64,000 nt of DNA from Natronococcus occultus SP4 (GTDB lineage Archaea; Halobacteriota; Halobacteria; Halobacteriales; Natrialbaceae). The translations under genes and the position numbers were made by a program. The notes beneath the pieces were generated by a model. That model was not told the DNA's origin, made no database searches, and was given only the letters and a program-made list of their open reading frames with translations. The stretch's first letter is position 1. Every line of letters starts with the position of its first letter. The DNA lies in NCBI RefSeq assembly GCF_000328685.1, contig NC_019974.1, positions 1,851,001 to 1,915,000 of the forward strand. Direction: 5' to 3'. Positions 7,104 to 14,871 of this stretch are shown here, piece after piece.

Positions 7104-7976
7104 ATGCTGCCTGAAGAGAAGATGAGAGAGTCACGTTGGTTCGAGGTCGCCCGTTGTGTCGCCGCCGTCGCCAGGCAGCGACAGATCAGCGTCAAGTCGG
7201 CGGGGCTGGCCTACCACGCGTTCAACACGCTGGTGCCGCTGGTGATCCTCGTCCTCGTCGGCGCGACGCTGGTCGACGCGCTCGAGCCGATCCTCGTCGG
7301 CGTCGCCGAAACGTTCGGTCTCGAGGACGTGCTGGCCGACGCCGAGATCGAGGAGATCGCCGGCGGGCGCGGCGACCGGATCCGGGCAGCACTGCTCGCG
7401 CTCGCGATCTTGTTGTGGAGCGCGGCCCGTTCGTTCCAGGCGATAAACAGCGCGTTTACCGGCATCTACGGCTCGCGAGAGCACCAGTCGTACGTGGGAA
7501 GCATCACGACCGTGACCGCCGTAACTGCGCTCAACACCCTGTTGGCGACGGTTACGATCGCACTTGGGGTCGTCCTCGTCGGGATCGTCGGGATCAGCCT
7601 CCCGATCCAGGCGGGCGGGCTGCTCGCGGCAGTCGCCAGCGCGGCCGGACTCCTCGTCGCGCTCCCGCTGGTCTTTCTCCCGATGTACTACCTCTTCCCC
7701 CAGACCGACGTCTCGGTTCGTGAGGTCGTCCCGGGAACGATGTTCGCCGCGCTCACCTGGGCGGCGCTCGCGGTCGGCTTCCGGATCTACATCGCGACCT
7801 CCGAGAGCGTTGTCCTGTTCGGGATCGCCGGCGCCGTCCTGTTGATCCTGACCTGGGTCTACCTCGGCGCGCTCTGTCTGCTCGTCGGTGCCGTCCTCAA
7901 CGCGGTGCTGGCCGACCGCGTCGAGGTCGACGAGGACTGGCTGCCGCCAGCAGAGCTCGAGCTCCCCGATCGCTGA
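7104..7976 (+). CDS. YihY/BrkB-family inner membrane protein
   Basis: 290 residues with about six transmembrane segments. The family signature is at the N-terminus (SVKSAGLAYHAFNTLVPLVILVLVG) and at the C-terminus (LLILTWVYLGALCLLVGAVLNA). A large loop (residues 70-100) is charged. The molecular role of the family is unsettled; older annotation as tRNA-processing ribonuclease BN is not supported by this membrane topology. An internal ATG at 7122 is an alternative start. Confidence 0.88.
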   Translation: MLPEEKMRESRWFEVARCVAAVARQRQISVKSAGLAYHAFNTLVPLVILVLVGATLVDALEPILVGVAETFGLEDVLADAEIEEIAGGRGDRIRAALLALAILLWSAARSFQAINSAFTGIYGSREHQSYVGSITTVTAVTALNTLLATVTIALGVVLVGIVGISLPIQAGGLLAAVASAAGLLVALPLVFLPMYYLFPQTDVSVREVVPGTMFAALTWAALAVGFRIYIATSESVVLFGIAGAVLLILTWVYLGALCLLVGAVLNAVLADRVEVDEDWLPPAELELPDR

Positions 7977-8014
7977 ACCGGACCGCCGAGGTCGGCACAG
8001 CTCCGGTCGCGTCC

Positions 8015-8512
8015 TCACTCCCGTACCGAGAGCGTGCCGCACTCGCGACGGTCGCCGACGTCGACCGTCCACTCGTGGTCGCCCGCGCCGAGACTGTCGC
8101 CGGCGTAGCTCGCGTACGCGTCGGCGTCCTCGGAGGGGGCCAGCTCCAGGGGCTCGAACTCGTCGGTGACCCCGCCGATCTCGAGGGCGAGCGAGACCGA
8201 TACCGCCTCGTCCCCGCAGTTTCGGACCGTCAGCAGGAACTCGGCGCGTCCGTCGGTCGCCGAAACCGACTCCGGGGCAGAGACAGACAGCTCGAGGGTC
8301 GACCTCGCGGCAGCGGAGTCGGCGCCGTCCTCGGCGTCGGACCGAACGGACGTCTCCTCCTCGCTGCCGATTCTCGTGGTGGTTCCGTCGTCTCTCTCCG
8401 CGGTCGTCGCCTCTGTCCCGTCGTCCTCGTTGGGACCGATTGCGGCGACTGAGCCGCCGCCCAGTAGCGTGAGGCCGCCCACGATCGCGGTCCGTCGGTG
8501 GAGGGCAGTCAT
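8015..8512 (-). CDS. Secreted protein with a CARDB-like C-terminal domain
   Basis: 165 residues. The N-terminus HRRTAIVGGLTLLGGGSVAA has a twin-Arg and a hydrophobic stretch, indicating export, probably by Tat. An acidic Ser/Thr/Glu-rich linker (about 30-70) leads to a beta-sandwich-like domain (STLELSVSAPESVSATDGRAEFLLTVRNCG...GDHEWTVDVGDRRECGTLSVRE). The same domain ends the large secreted protein at 17839-19515, where the matching pieces are VSVSAPSDRDGDAKFRVTVRNHG and AGTHSWKVWTT. Paired Cys in both copies suggest a disulfide. The domain resembles CARDB cell-adhesion modules. Function unknown. Confidence 0.7.
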   Translation of the reverse strand: MTALHRRTAIVGGLTLLGGGSVAAIGPNEDDGTEATTAERDDGTTTRIGSEEETSVRSDAEDGADSAAARSTLELSVSAPESVSATDGRAEFLLTVRNCGDEAVSVSLALEIGGVTDEFEPLELAPSEDADAYASYAGDSLGAGDHEWTVDVGDRRECGTLSVRE

Positions 8513-8633
8513 GGTCGGTTCCTCTCGACGATGGTACGTCACTATCTACTTGATACAACTAGTTCGTAATGATGGAACAATTCACAGAGAGGTGTTACCA
8601 ATGAGGGGAACGGTTTCGGCCCATCGAACCGAG

Positions 8634-8666
8634 TGAAACGTCGCGAACGGAATGAAACGTCGCGAA
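8634..8666. repeat. Tandem direct repeat TGAAACGTCGCGAA, two copies 19 bp apart
   Basis: Exact 14-base copies at 8634-8647 and 8653-8666, just downstream of the ERCC4 nuclease gene. No gene overlaps them. They could be a protein-binding site or a replication-slippage product. Confidence 0.45.
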
Positions 8667-8678
8667 TCGACCGTCCGG

Positions 8679-9335
8679 TTACCGATCGGCGGCGCGTATC
8701 GCCTCGTATACCGCCCGCGCTCGTCGCTCGCCGATTCCCTCGATCGCCTCGAGATCGGCGACGCTCGCCTCGAGCAACTCCGCCATCGACGGGTAGGCGT
8801 CGTACAGCGTCGCCGCGAGCTCGGGACCGATCCCCTCGATACAGCCGTACATCCGCTTTGTGGTCGGCTCGCTGCGGCTCGGCACCGACCCCACAGGGAG
8901 GGGACGGCTCGAGGGGGCTTCCGTGTGTTTTCGGCCGAGCCGAACCGCGAAGTCGACGAGCCGTCGGCGATCGGTACAGGGAATCACCGGCACCCCGTAG
9001 CGGGCCGTAATCGAGGCCATCGAACCCCGGATCGCCGTCGGGTCGACGCTCGTCCGCAGCGAGTCGAAGGCCGAGACGTCCCCCTCGAGGAGGACGTAGG
9101 CGTGATCGTAGCACTCGGCCAGGCGCTCGAGCTGGTCGTACAGATCCGGGCCCGAACGGCTCATGACGCCGTTGACGTAGTCTCGCGGAGTCTTCCGTTC
9201 GAGACCGACCGGACCGACGACGAGATCGCCCGCGGGAAGGCGTTCGACGGTCGTTTCGGTCACGTCGGTGTGGCCGCGAACGGTCTCGGCGACGCCGGCG
9301 GGCTCCCGGTCGTCGACGGTAACCGCGACGTGCAT
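8679..9335 (-). CDS. ERCC4-type (XPF-family) nuclease with helix-hairpin-helix tail
   Basis: 218 residues. The N-terminal ERCC4 nuclease domain has VDDREP (7-12) and the catalytic GLERKTPRDYV motif (Glu46, Arg47, Lys48, Asp52). The C-terminus carries two helix-hairpin-helix motifs (IEGIGPELAATLYDAYPS at 167-184, IEGIGERRARAVYEAI at 198-213). This is the stand-alone XPF nuclease architecture, without the helicase half found in archaeal Hef. It probably cuts branched DNA in repair or fork restart as a dimer. The start MHVAVTVDD at 9335 gives the normal family N-terminus. It is divergent from the regulator at 9426. Confidence 0.85.
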   Translation of the reverse strand: MHVAVTVDDREPAGVAETVRGHTDVTETTVERLPAGDLVVGPVGLERKTPRDYVNGVMSRSGPDLYDQLERLAECYDHAYVLLEGDVSAFDSLRTSVDPTAIRGSMASITARYGVPVIPCTDRRRLVDFAVRLGRKHTEAPSSRPLPVGSVPSRSEPTTKRMYGCIEGIGPELAATLYDAYPSMAELLEASVADLEAIEGIGERRARAVYEAIRAADR

Positions 9336-9425
9336 GGGCGTTCGTATGGGGTCGATCGATGAACGGGTGTCGGTTCGTCGCGACGACCGATACGTTCTCA
9401 CGGGACGAGGACGAAGAGACAGCGA

Positions 9426-12281
9426 ATGGCTCCCGCAGGAATCCGCAGCGATCGGCGACTGCTCGTCGTCGAGGGAGACGCCGCGAGCCGGCTCGCGAAC
9501 CGCGTCGGCGAGCTCGAGACGGACGACGTTCGCACGGCCGCGAGCGTCGACGCTGCAGTCGAGGCGCTTTCCGGGGACGGGGTCGACTGCCTTGTCACCG
9601 CCCGCAGGCTCGAGGACGGAACCGGCCTCGAGCTGCTCGAGTGCGTTCGGGAGCACGAGCCGACGCTGCCGGTCGTGTTCGCCCCGGAGTCGGGCGACGA
9701 GGCGCTCGCGAGCGACGCGGTCGCCGCGGGCACGACCGAGTACCTCCCCGACGGGCGGCTGGACGAACTCGGCGAGGCGATCGAGCGCGCGCTCGCGACG
9801 GGGGACGCCGAACGAACCGAGCGGGAGCGCGCCCGACAGTTCGAGTCGATCTTCGCGGACCCCGACGCCTACTCGTGGATCCTCGAGCCCAACGGCCGGA
9901 TCTGCCGATCCAACCCGGTCGCGCGCGAGGCGCTCGGGACGACCGCGGCCGAACTCGAGGGGCGCCCGTTCCCGACGCTTTCCTGGTGGGACGGGGCCGA
10001 CGCCGAACCGATCCGCGAGGCGGTCGACCGGGCCGCGGCGGGAACGATCGCCCATCGGGAGCTCGAGGTGATCATCGACGCGGAGCGCGATTCGAAGCCG
10101 CGAACGCTCGACGTGACGGTCCGACCCGTCCGGGACGCCGACGGCGCCGTCGGCTCGCTGCTGGCCCGCGCGGTCGACGTCACCGAGCGGGTTCGCCTCG
10201 AGACCGAGCTCCGCGAGTCCGAGCAGCTCCACCGGGTGACGCTCAACCACATGACCGACACCGTCCTCATCACCGACGACGAGGGCGCGTTCACCTACGT
10301 CTGTCCGAACGTCCACTTCATCTTCGGCTACACCGACGCCGAGATCCGCGAGATGGGAACGATCGACGAGCTGTTGGGACCGGGGCTGTTCGACCGCGAG
10401 GAGCTCGCCGCCGAGGGCGTGCTGACCAACATCGAGTGTACGGCAACCGACAAGGCCGGACGGGAACACACCCTGCTGGTCAACGTCCGCGAGGTGTCGA
10501 TCCAGGACGGGACCGTCCTCTACAGCTGCCGGGACGTCACCACGCGCAAGCGCCGCGAGGAGGCGCTGACGGCGCTGCACGGCACCGCCCGCGAGCTACT
10601 GTACGCCGAGACCGACCACGAGATCGCCGACCGCATCGTCACGGACGCGACCGACGTCCTCGATCTGGAGGCCAGCGCGGCCCTGCGGTTCGACACCGAC
10701 GAGAACGTGTTGCGACCCGTTGCGTCCTCGCCCGGAATGGATCGACTGCACGGACCGCTTCCGGCCAGACGGGCAAACGACGACAGCATCTCCGGACAGG
10801 TCTTTCTCGAGGGGGAACCGCGCTTTTTCGCCGACGTTCGCGAGTCGCCGCTGCTGTCGGATCCGACCACGGAGCTGCGGACCGTCGGCTTCGTGCCGCT
10901 GGGCGATCACGGCGTCTTTCTCGTCGGCTCGCCCGAGGTCGACGCCGCCGACGAGGTGACCCGGGAGCTGACCGAGCTGCTCGGGGCGACCGCCGAGGCC
11001 GCGCTCGATCGGGTCGAGCGCGAACGGCGCCTGCGGGACCGCGACCGCGAACTCAAACGCCGGAACCGCCAGCTCACGCGTCTCAATCAGATGAACGAGA
11101 TCATCCGCGAGATCGACGCCGCCCTGGTCCGGGCCGAGACCCGCGAAGAGATCGAGCGGGCGGTCTGTGAGCGACTCACCGCGGCCGAGCGGTTCGCGTT
11201 CGCCTGGATCGGCACCGTCGACGCCGCCGGCGACGTCCTCGAGTCGGTCGCCCACGACGGGAGCGCGCGAGGACGGGAGTACCTCGACAGCGTCTCGCTG
11301 TCGCTTGCGGACGCGGCCGAGCCCGCGGCGCGGACGGCGTCGACCCGCGAGGTGACGGTCGTCCCGAACGTCGTCGACGACCTTCACGACGAGCCCTGGC
11401 GGCGGGCCGCGCTCTCGCGGGACTACCAGTCGGTGGTCGCGGTGCCGCTGGCCTACGACGAGTTTACCTACGGCGTGTTGACCGTCTACGCCGACCGTCC
11501 CGACGCGTTCGACAACACGACCCGTGCGGTGCTTGCGGAGCTCGGCGAGACGATCGCCTCCGCGATCGCCGCGGTCGAGCGCAAGCGCGCGCTGCTGTCG
11601 GACTCGCGGAGCCGCCTCGAGTTCGACGTCGCCGACGAGGAGTTCGTCTTCGCGCGGCTCGCTCGCCGGCTCGACTGCGTGCTCTCGTTCGACGGCGGCG
11701 TCCGCCAGCACGAGGGGACGGTCGCGGTGTTCGTCACCGTCGACGGCGCTCCCGCAGCCGACGTCGTGGCTGCTGCGACCGAACTCGTCGCGGTCGAGAG
11801 CGCTCAACTCGTCGGCGACGAGGACGGTTCGACGGTGTTGCTCGAGTTCTCGCGACCGTTCCTGGCGCTGCGGCTCGCCGACCACGGGATGGTCCTGCAC
11901 CGGCTCGAGGCCACCCCCGAAACCACCCGGCTGGTCGTCGACGTTCCCAGTAGCGTCGACCCTGCCGCAGGGACCGACGTCGTCTCGAGCGCCTTCGCGG
12001 ACGTCGAACTGCGCTCGAAGCGCAGCGTCGAGCGGACGGCGCCCCGGGACCTGCGAGCCGGCCTGCTCGAGCGACTGACCGACCGCCAGCTCGAGGTCGT
12101 CCAGATGGCCTACTACAGCGGGTACTTCGAGTCACCCCGCGAGCGTTCCGGCGAGCAGATCGCCGACACGCTGGGAATCTCGCCGGCAGCGTTCTACCGC
12201 CACGTGCGACGCGTCCAGCGGACGGTCTTCGCGGTGATCCTCGACGAGGTCGGGCTCCCGTCGGCGCCGCGGGTTGAATAG
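9426..12281 (+). CDS. Large multi-sensor regulator: pseudo-receiver, PAS-PAS-GAF-GAF, BAT extension, HTH_10
   Basis: 951 residues. The order is a receiver-like domain (11-125), two PAS domains (about 135-255 and 262-380), two GAF domains (about 385-530 and 550-715), a bacterio-opsin-activator extension (735-880) and an HTH_10 DNA-binding helix pair (893-945: LTDRQLEVVQMAYYSGYFESPRERSGEQIADTLGIS). It is a soluble transcription regulator, probably sensing redox, light or a small ligand through PAS/GAF. The receiver has Ala59 where the phospho-acceptor Asp is expected and lacks the conserved Thr and Lys, so phosphorelay control is unlikely. The target genes are not evident from position. Confidence 0.88.
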   Translation: MAPAGIRSDRRLLVVEGDAASRLANRVGELETDDVRTAASVDAAVEALSGDGVDCLVTARRLEDGTGLELLECVREHEPTLPVVFAPESGDEALASDAVAAGTTEYLPDGRLDELGEAIERALATGDAERTERERARQFESIFADPDAYSWILEPNGRICRSNPVAREALGTTAAELEGRPFPTLSWWDGADAEPIREAVDRAAAGTIAHRELEVIIDAERDSKPRTLDVTVRPVRDADGAVGSLLARAVDVTERVRLETELRESEQLHRVTLNHMTDTVLITDDEGAFTYVCPNVHFIFGYTDAEIREMGTIDELLGPGLFDREELAAEGVLTNIECTATDKAGREHTLLVNVREVSIQDGTVLYSCRDVTTRKRREEALTALHGTARELLYAETDHEIADRIVTDATDVLDLEASAALRFDTDENVLRPVASSPGMDRLHGPLPARRANDDSISGQVFLEGEPRFFADVRESPLLSDPTTELRTVGFVPLGDHGVFLVGSPEVDAADEVTRELTELLGATAEAALDRVERERRLRDRDRELKRRNRQLTRLNQMNEIIREIDAALVRAETREEIERAVCERLTAAERFAFAWIGTVDAAGDVLESVAHDGSARGREYLDSVSLSLADAAEPAARTASTREVTVVPNVVDDLHDEPWRRAALSRDYQSVVAVPLAYDEFTYGVLTVYADRPDAFDNTTRAVLAELGETIASAIAAVERKRALLSDSRSRLEFDVADEEFVFARLARRLDCVLSFDGGVRQHEGTVAVFVTVDGAPAADVVAAATELVAVESAQLVGDEDGSTVLLEFSRPFLALRLADHGMVLHRLEATPETTRLVVDVPSSVDPAAGTDVVSSAFADVELRSKRSVERTAPRDLRAGLLERLTDRQLEVVQMAYYSGYFESPRERSGEQIADTLGISPAAFYRHVRRVQRTVFAVILDEVGLPSAPRVE

Positions 12282-12392
12282 TGAACCCTCCTTCGGAGGT
12301 GGGGCTAGGTATCTGACGGACACGTTGACCTAGTATCCCTAATATTGTTCATACACGGCGACAGCTCGACCGAACCGCTCGTCGTCCCCACC

Positions 12393-12536
12393 ATGAAAGA
12401 CGTCAAACTCGACCCGAGCGAGGAATCGACATACGAGTGTTTCGACTGCGGGACCGTCGTCGTCAGCGCGACGGCACCCGGACGCTGTCCCAGCTGCGGC
12501 GCGGACATGCGGAATCGCGCCACGCCTCTCGAGTAG
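12393..12536 (+). CDS. Rubrerythrin-like zinc-ribbon small protein, 47 aa
   Basis: 47 residues starting MKDVKLDPSEEST, with YECFDCG and RCPSCGADMRN giving four cysteines in a rubredoxin/zinc-ribbon arrangement. Proteins like this are annotated in haloarchaea as rubrerythrin-like domain proteins. The ATG at 12393 is preferred over the longer upstream frame because the extra residues are not conserved-looking. Role unknown. Confidence 0.75.
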   Translation: MKDVKLDPSEESTYECFDCGTVVVSATAPGRCPSCGADMRNRATPLE

Positions 12537-12598
12537 GTCGATCGCGTTTTCGGTGCGCGTTCAGCCCGTAGCGGCTGCGCTTCCCATCGACCGTCCGG

Positions 12599-13231
12599 TT
12601 ACGACGCGCCGTCCTCGAGATACGAGATCGCCTCCTCGTCGGTGACCTGTCCGAACTCCCGATAGAACTGTCCGACCGCCCGGAAGCTCTCGGGGGTGAT
12701 CAGCGCGATCACCGTGTCGGCCTCGGACTCGAGGGCGGCGATCGTGTCCGGCGGACCGACCGGCACCGCGAGGACGACCCGTTCGGCGTCGGCCTCGCGA
12801 ACCTGCCGGAGACAGGCGATCGCGGTCGCCCCGGTCGCGACCCCGTCGTCGACGACGACGACCCGTTCGTCCGCGAGTTCGGGCAGGGTGTCGGTTCCCC
12901 GGTACCGGTCGGCCTTCTGGCGGGCGTTCGCCGCTTCCCGCTCGCGGACGTCCTCGAGGTACGACTCCGAGACGCCAAGTCGATCGACGAGGTCGTCGTT
13001 CAGCCAGACGCTGCCGTCGCTGGCGACCGCGCCGATCGCCAGTTCGGGGTTCGACGGCGCGCCGAGCTTCCGGGCGACGACGACGTCCAGGTCTGTCCCG
13101 AGGACGTCCGCGACGGGCCGTGCCACAGGTAACGCGCCGCGGGGAATCCCGAGAACGACGTCGGCCTCGACGCCCCGGTCTTCGAGTTCAGCTGCGAGCC
13201 GGTCGCCTGCGTCGGATCGGTTCGCGAACAT
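12599..13231 (-). CDS. Phosphoribosyltransferase-domain protein (COG1926 type)
   Basis: 210 residues. The PRPP-binding loop VVVVDDGVATGAT (124-136) and a type I PRTase fold are evident. The start region VLGIPRGALPVARPVADVLG and VARKLGAPSNPELAIGAVA (51-69) is typical of COG1926 predicted phosphoribosyltransferases, whose substrate is not firmly established. Divergent from the hydrate dehydratase gene, with 107 bp between the starts. Confidence 0.85.
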   Translation of the reverse strand: MFANRSDAGDRLAAELEDRGVEADVVLGIPRGALPVARPVADVLGTDLDVVVARKLGAPSNPELAIGAVASDGSVWLNDDLVDRLGVSESYLEDVREREAANARQKADRYRGTDTLPELADERVVVVDDGVATGATAIACLRQVREADAERVVLAVPVGPPDTIAALESEADTVIALITPESFRAVGQFYREFGQVTDEEAISYLEDGAS

Positions 13232-13307
13232 ACGGATCGTACGCCGTCCACGTACTATGTCTTGTTGTCACACGGACTGACGGGACGACCGGAAAGCGCC
13301 TGCCGAA

Positions 13308-13324
13308 CGGCTACCCCCTAGCCG
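13308..13324. promoter_or_regulatory. Inverted repeat CGGCTA-N5-TAGCCG just upstream of the hydrate dehydratase gene
   Basis: Perfect 6-bp arms with a CCCCC spacer, ending 14 bases before ATG 13339. It sits where it could act as an operator or fold in the leader. Confidence 0.35.
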
Positions 13325-13338
13325 GCCGAGGAGTGTGT

Positions 13339-14115
13339 ATGGGACGACTCCAGCGAACGCTTTCGAACATCACCGAGGAAACTGGGGCGGACAACGGCTG
13401 CATCGGCGTCGTCGGCGGCAGCGTCGACTACCCGAACCAGCCCGCACTTACCGCCAGAGCTGCACTCCGTACGGGCTCCGATCACGTCAGGGCCGTCGTC
13501 AGCGAGGAGATCTACGACATCGTCGCGAGCCACGATCCGAACCTGCTCGCCAGCAAGTACGAGGGCGAACGGTTCGACGCGGTCGCCGTCGAGCGCGTCG
13601 TCGAGGTAAGCGAGTGGGCCGACGCGATGGTGATCGGCCCCGGATTCGCCGACGCCGAGCCCGACGCGGTACGGGAAGCGATCGATCGGATCGACGTTCC
13701 GATCGTCGTCGACGCGATCGCGATCGAACCCTCCCTCGACGCGGACCTCTCGAAGGCGATACTGACACCCAACGAGTCCGAGGAGGACGCGATCACCGAA
13801 TCCTACAACTCTCTCGAGGCGTTCACCAGAGAAACCAACGCCGTTCTCACGTTCACCGGTGACACCGACGAAATCATCGCTCACGGCGAGCGAATGCAAA
13901 ACGAAACGGGAACGTCGGCGCTGACCGTCGCCGGCACGGGCGACACGTTGGCGGGGATCACCGCCTCGCTACTGGGACAGGGCTCCGACCGCGAGGAGGC
14001 CGCCGAACTCGGCGCGTGGATCCTCGGGAAAAGCGGCGAGCTCGCGACCGCGGAGAAGGGTCCCGGCGTCCTCGCGACCGACGTCATCGGGAAGATTCCG
14101 GATACGATCCGCTGA
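13339..14115 (+). CDS. nnrD: ADP-dependent NAD(P)H-hydrate dehydratase, stand-alone domain
   Basis: 258 residues of the carbohydrate-kinase-like NnrD domain. It repairs hydrated NAD(P)H in the cytosol. Visible motifs are the N-terminal GCIGVVGGSVDYPNQPALTA, VIGPGF (98-103), TPNESE (143-148) and the catalytic AGTGDTLAG (198-206, Asp202). The NAD(P)HX epimerase (NnrE/YjeF N) domain, fused in front in many archaea, is absent here, and no epimerase gene is seen nearby. The start is ATG 13339. Confidence 0.85.
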   Translation: MGRLQRTLSNITEETGADNGCIGVVGGSVDYPNQPALTARAALRTGSDHVRAVVSEEIYDIVASHDPNLLASKYEGERFDAVAVERVVEVSEWADAMVIGPGFADAEPDAVREAIDRIDVPIVVDAIAIEPSLDADLSKAILTPNESEEDAITESYNSLEAFTRETNAVLTFTGDTDEIIAHGERMQNETGTSALTVAGTGDTLAGITASLLGQGSDREEAAELGAWILGKSGELATAEKGPGVLATDVIGKIPDTIR

Positions 14116-14169
14116 ACGGCGTCGTCCGGAACCAGGCTTTTGCCGTCCCGCGTTCGAGTCGGGGACGCT

Positions 14170-14826
14170 ATGCTCGACCGGAGCCGTCCGCAGGAGTCCG
14201 AGGAGATCGCCCACCCGTTCGTCGCGGCCGTCTACGATACCGTCGTTCCCGACCGGCTACTGTTCAGGACCCACCGGGAGTATCTGACCGCGGAGCTTTC
14301 GGGTCGCGTCCTCGACATCGGGGCGGGTACCGGAGCGAACTTCCCGTACCTCGACGACGGGGTCGATTACCACGCGATCGAGCCCGACCCACACATGCGC
14401 CGCCAGGCCGCCGAGAAGGCCCGCGAGGTCGGCTGCGAGGTTACCCTGCGGGACGCGCGGGCCGAGTCGCTGCCCGACTCCGACGACAGCGCCGACGTCG
14501 TCCTCTCGAGTCTCGTCTTCTGTACGATCGCCGACCCCGACCGCGCCCTCGAGGAGGTCGCCCGCGTGCTGAAGCCGGGCGGCGAGTTGCGCTTCCTCGA
14601 GCACGTCCGGGCCGACGGCTGGCGGGCGACGGGCCAGGAGCTGCTGAACCCCCTCTGGAGCCGCGCCGCGGGCGGCTGCCAGCTCACCCGGGACACCGTC
14701 GAACGGTTCGTCTGTCACGACGCCTTCGCCGTCGAGGACGTCGAGCGCGCCGAGGTCGGGATCTTTCCCGCGACGCCGATCGTCCGTGGCACGCTTCGGC
14801 GGCGCCGCGGGAGCGCCCTCTCGTGA
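14170..14826 (+). CDS. Class I SAM-dependent methyltransferase
   Basis: 218 residues. The SAM-binding loop VLDIGAGTGANFPYL (about 43-57), motif II acidic residue in IEPDPHM, and VLSSLVFCTIADP/VLKPGGELRFLEH give a complete type 11 methyltransferase fold. The sequence resembles the small-molecule methyltransferases related to METTL7/UbiE; substrate unknown. The ATG 14170 start (MLDRSRPQ) is chosen over an upstream in-frame start that adds ten basic residues. It lies 46 bp before the aminotransferase gene, which has its own promoter. Confidence 0.82.
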   Translation: MLDRSRPQESEEIAHPFVAAVYDTVVPDRLLFRTHREYLTAELSGRVLDIGAGTGANFPYLDDGVDYHAIEPDPHMRRQAAEKAREVGCEVTLRDARAESLPDSDDSADVVLSSLVFCTIADPDRALEEVARVLKPGGELRFLEHVRADGWRATGQELLNPLWSRAAGGCQLTRDTVERFVCHDAFAVEDVERAEVGIFPATPIVRGTLRRRRGSALS

Positions 14827-14840
14827 TCCGCTCGGATCAG

Positions 14841-14849
14841 TTTTATTGC
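14841..14849 (+). promoter_or_regulatory. TATA box (TTTTATTGC), leaderless start of the aminotransferase
   Basis: Centred 27 bases before ATG 14872, which places transcription initiation at the start codon. Confidence 0.6.
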
Positions 14850-14871
14850 GACAGGACTCGGCCGTAAAGCC

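Noticed and set aside
8679-10580. Very long open frame extending the ERCC4 nuclease upstream to 10580
   Set aside because: The extension is antisense to the large regulator and is arginine/glutamine-rich without any domain; it is a by-product of high GC.
12287-12299. Hairpin CCTCC-TTC-GGAGG after the regulator gene
   Set aside because: Short and without a following T-tract; archaeal terminators rely on T-runs. Probably chance.
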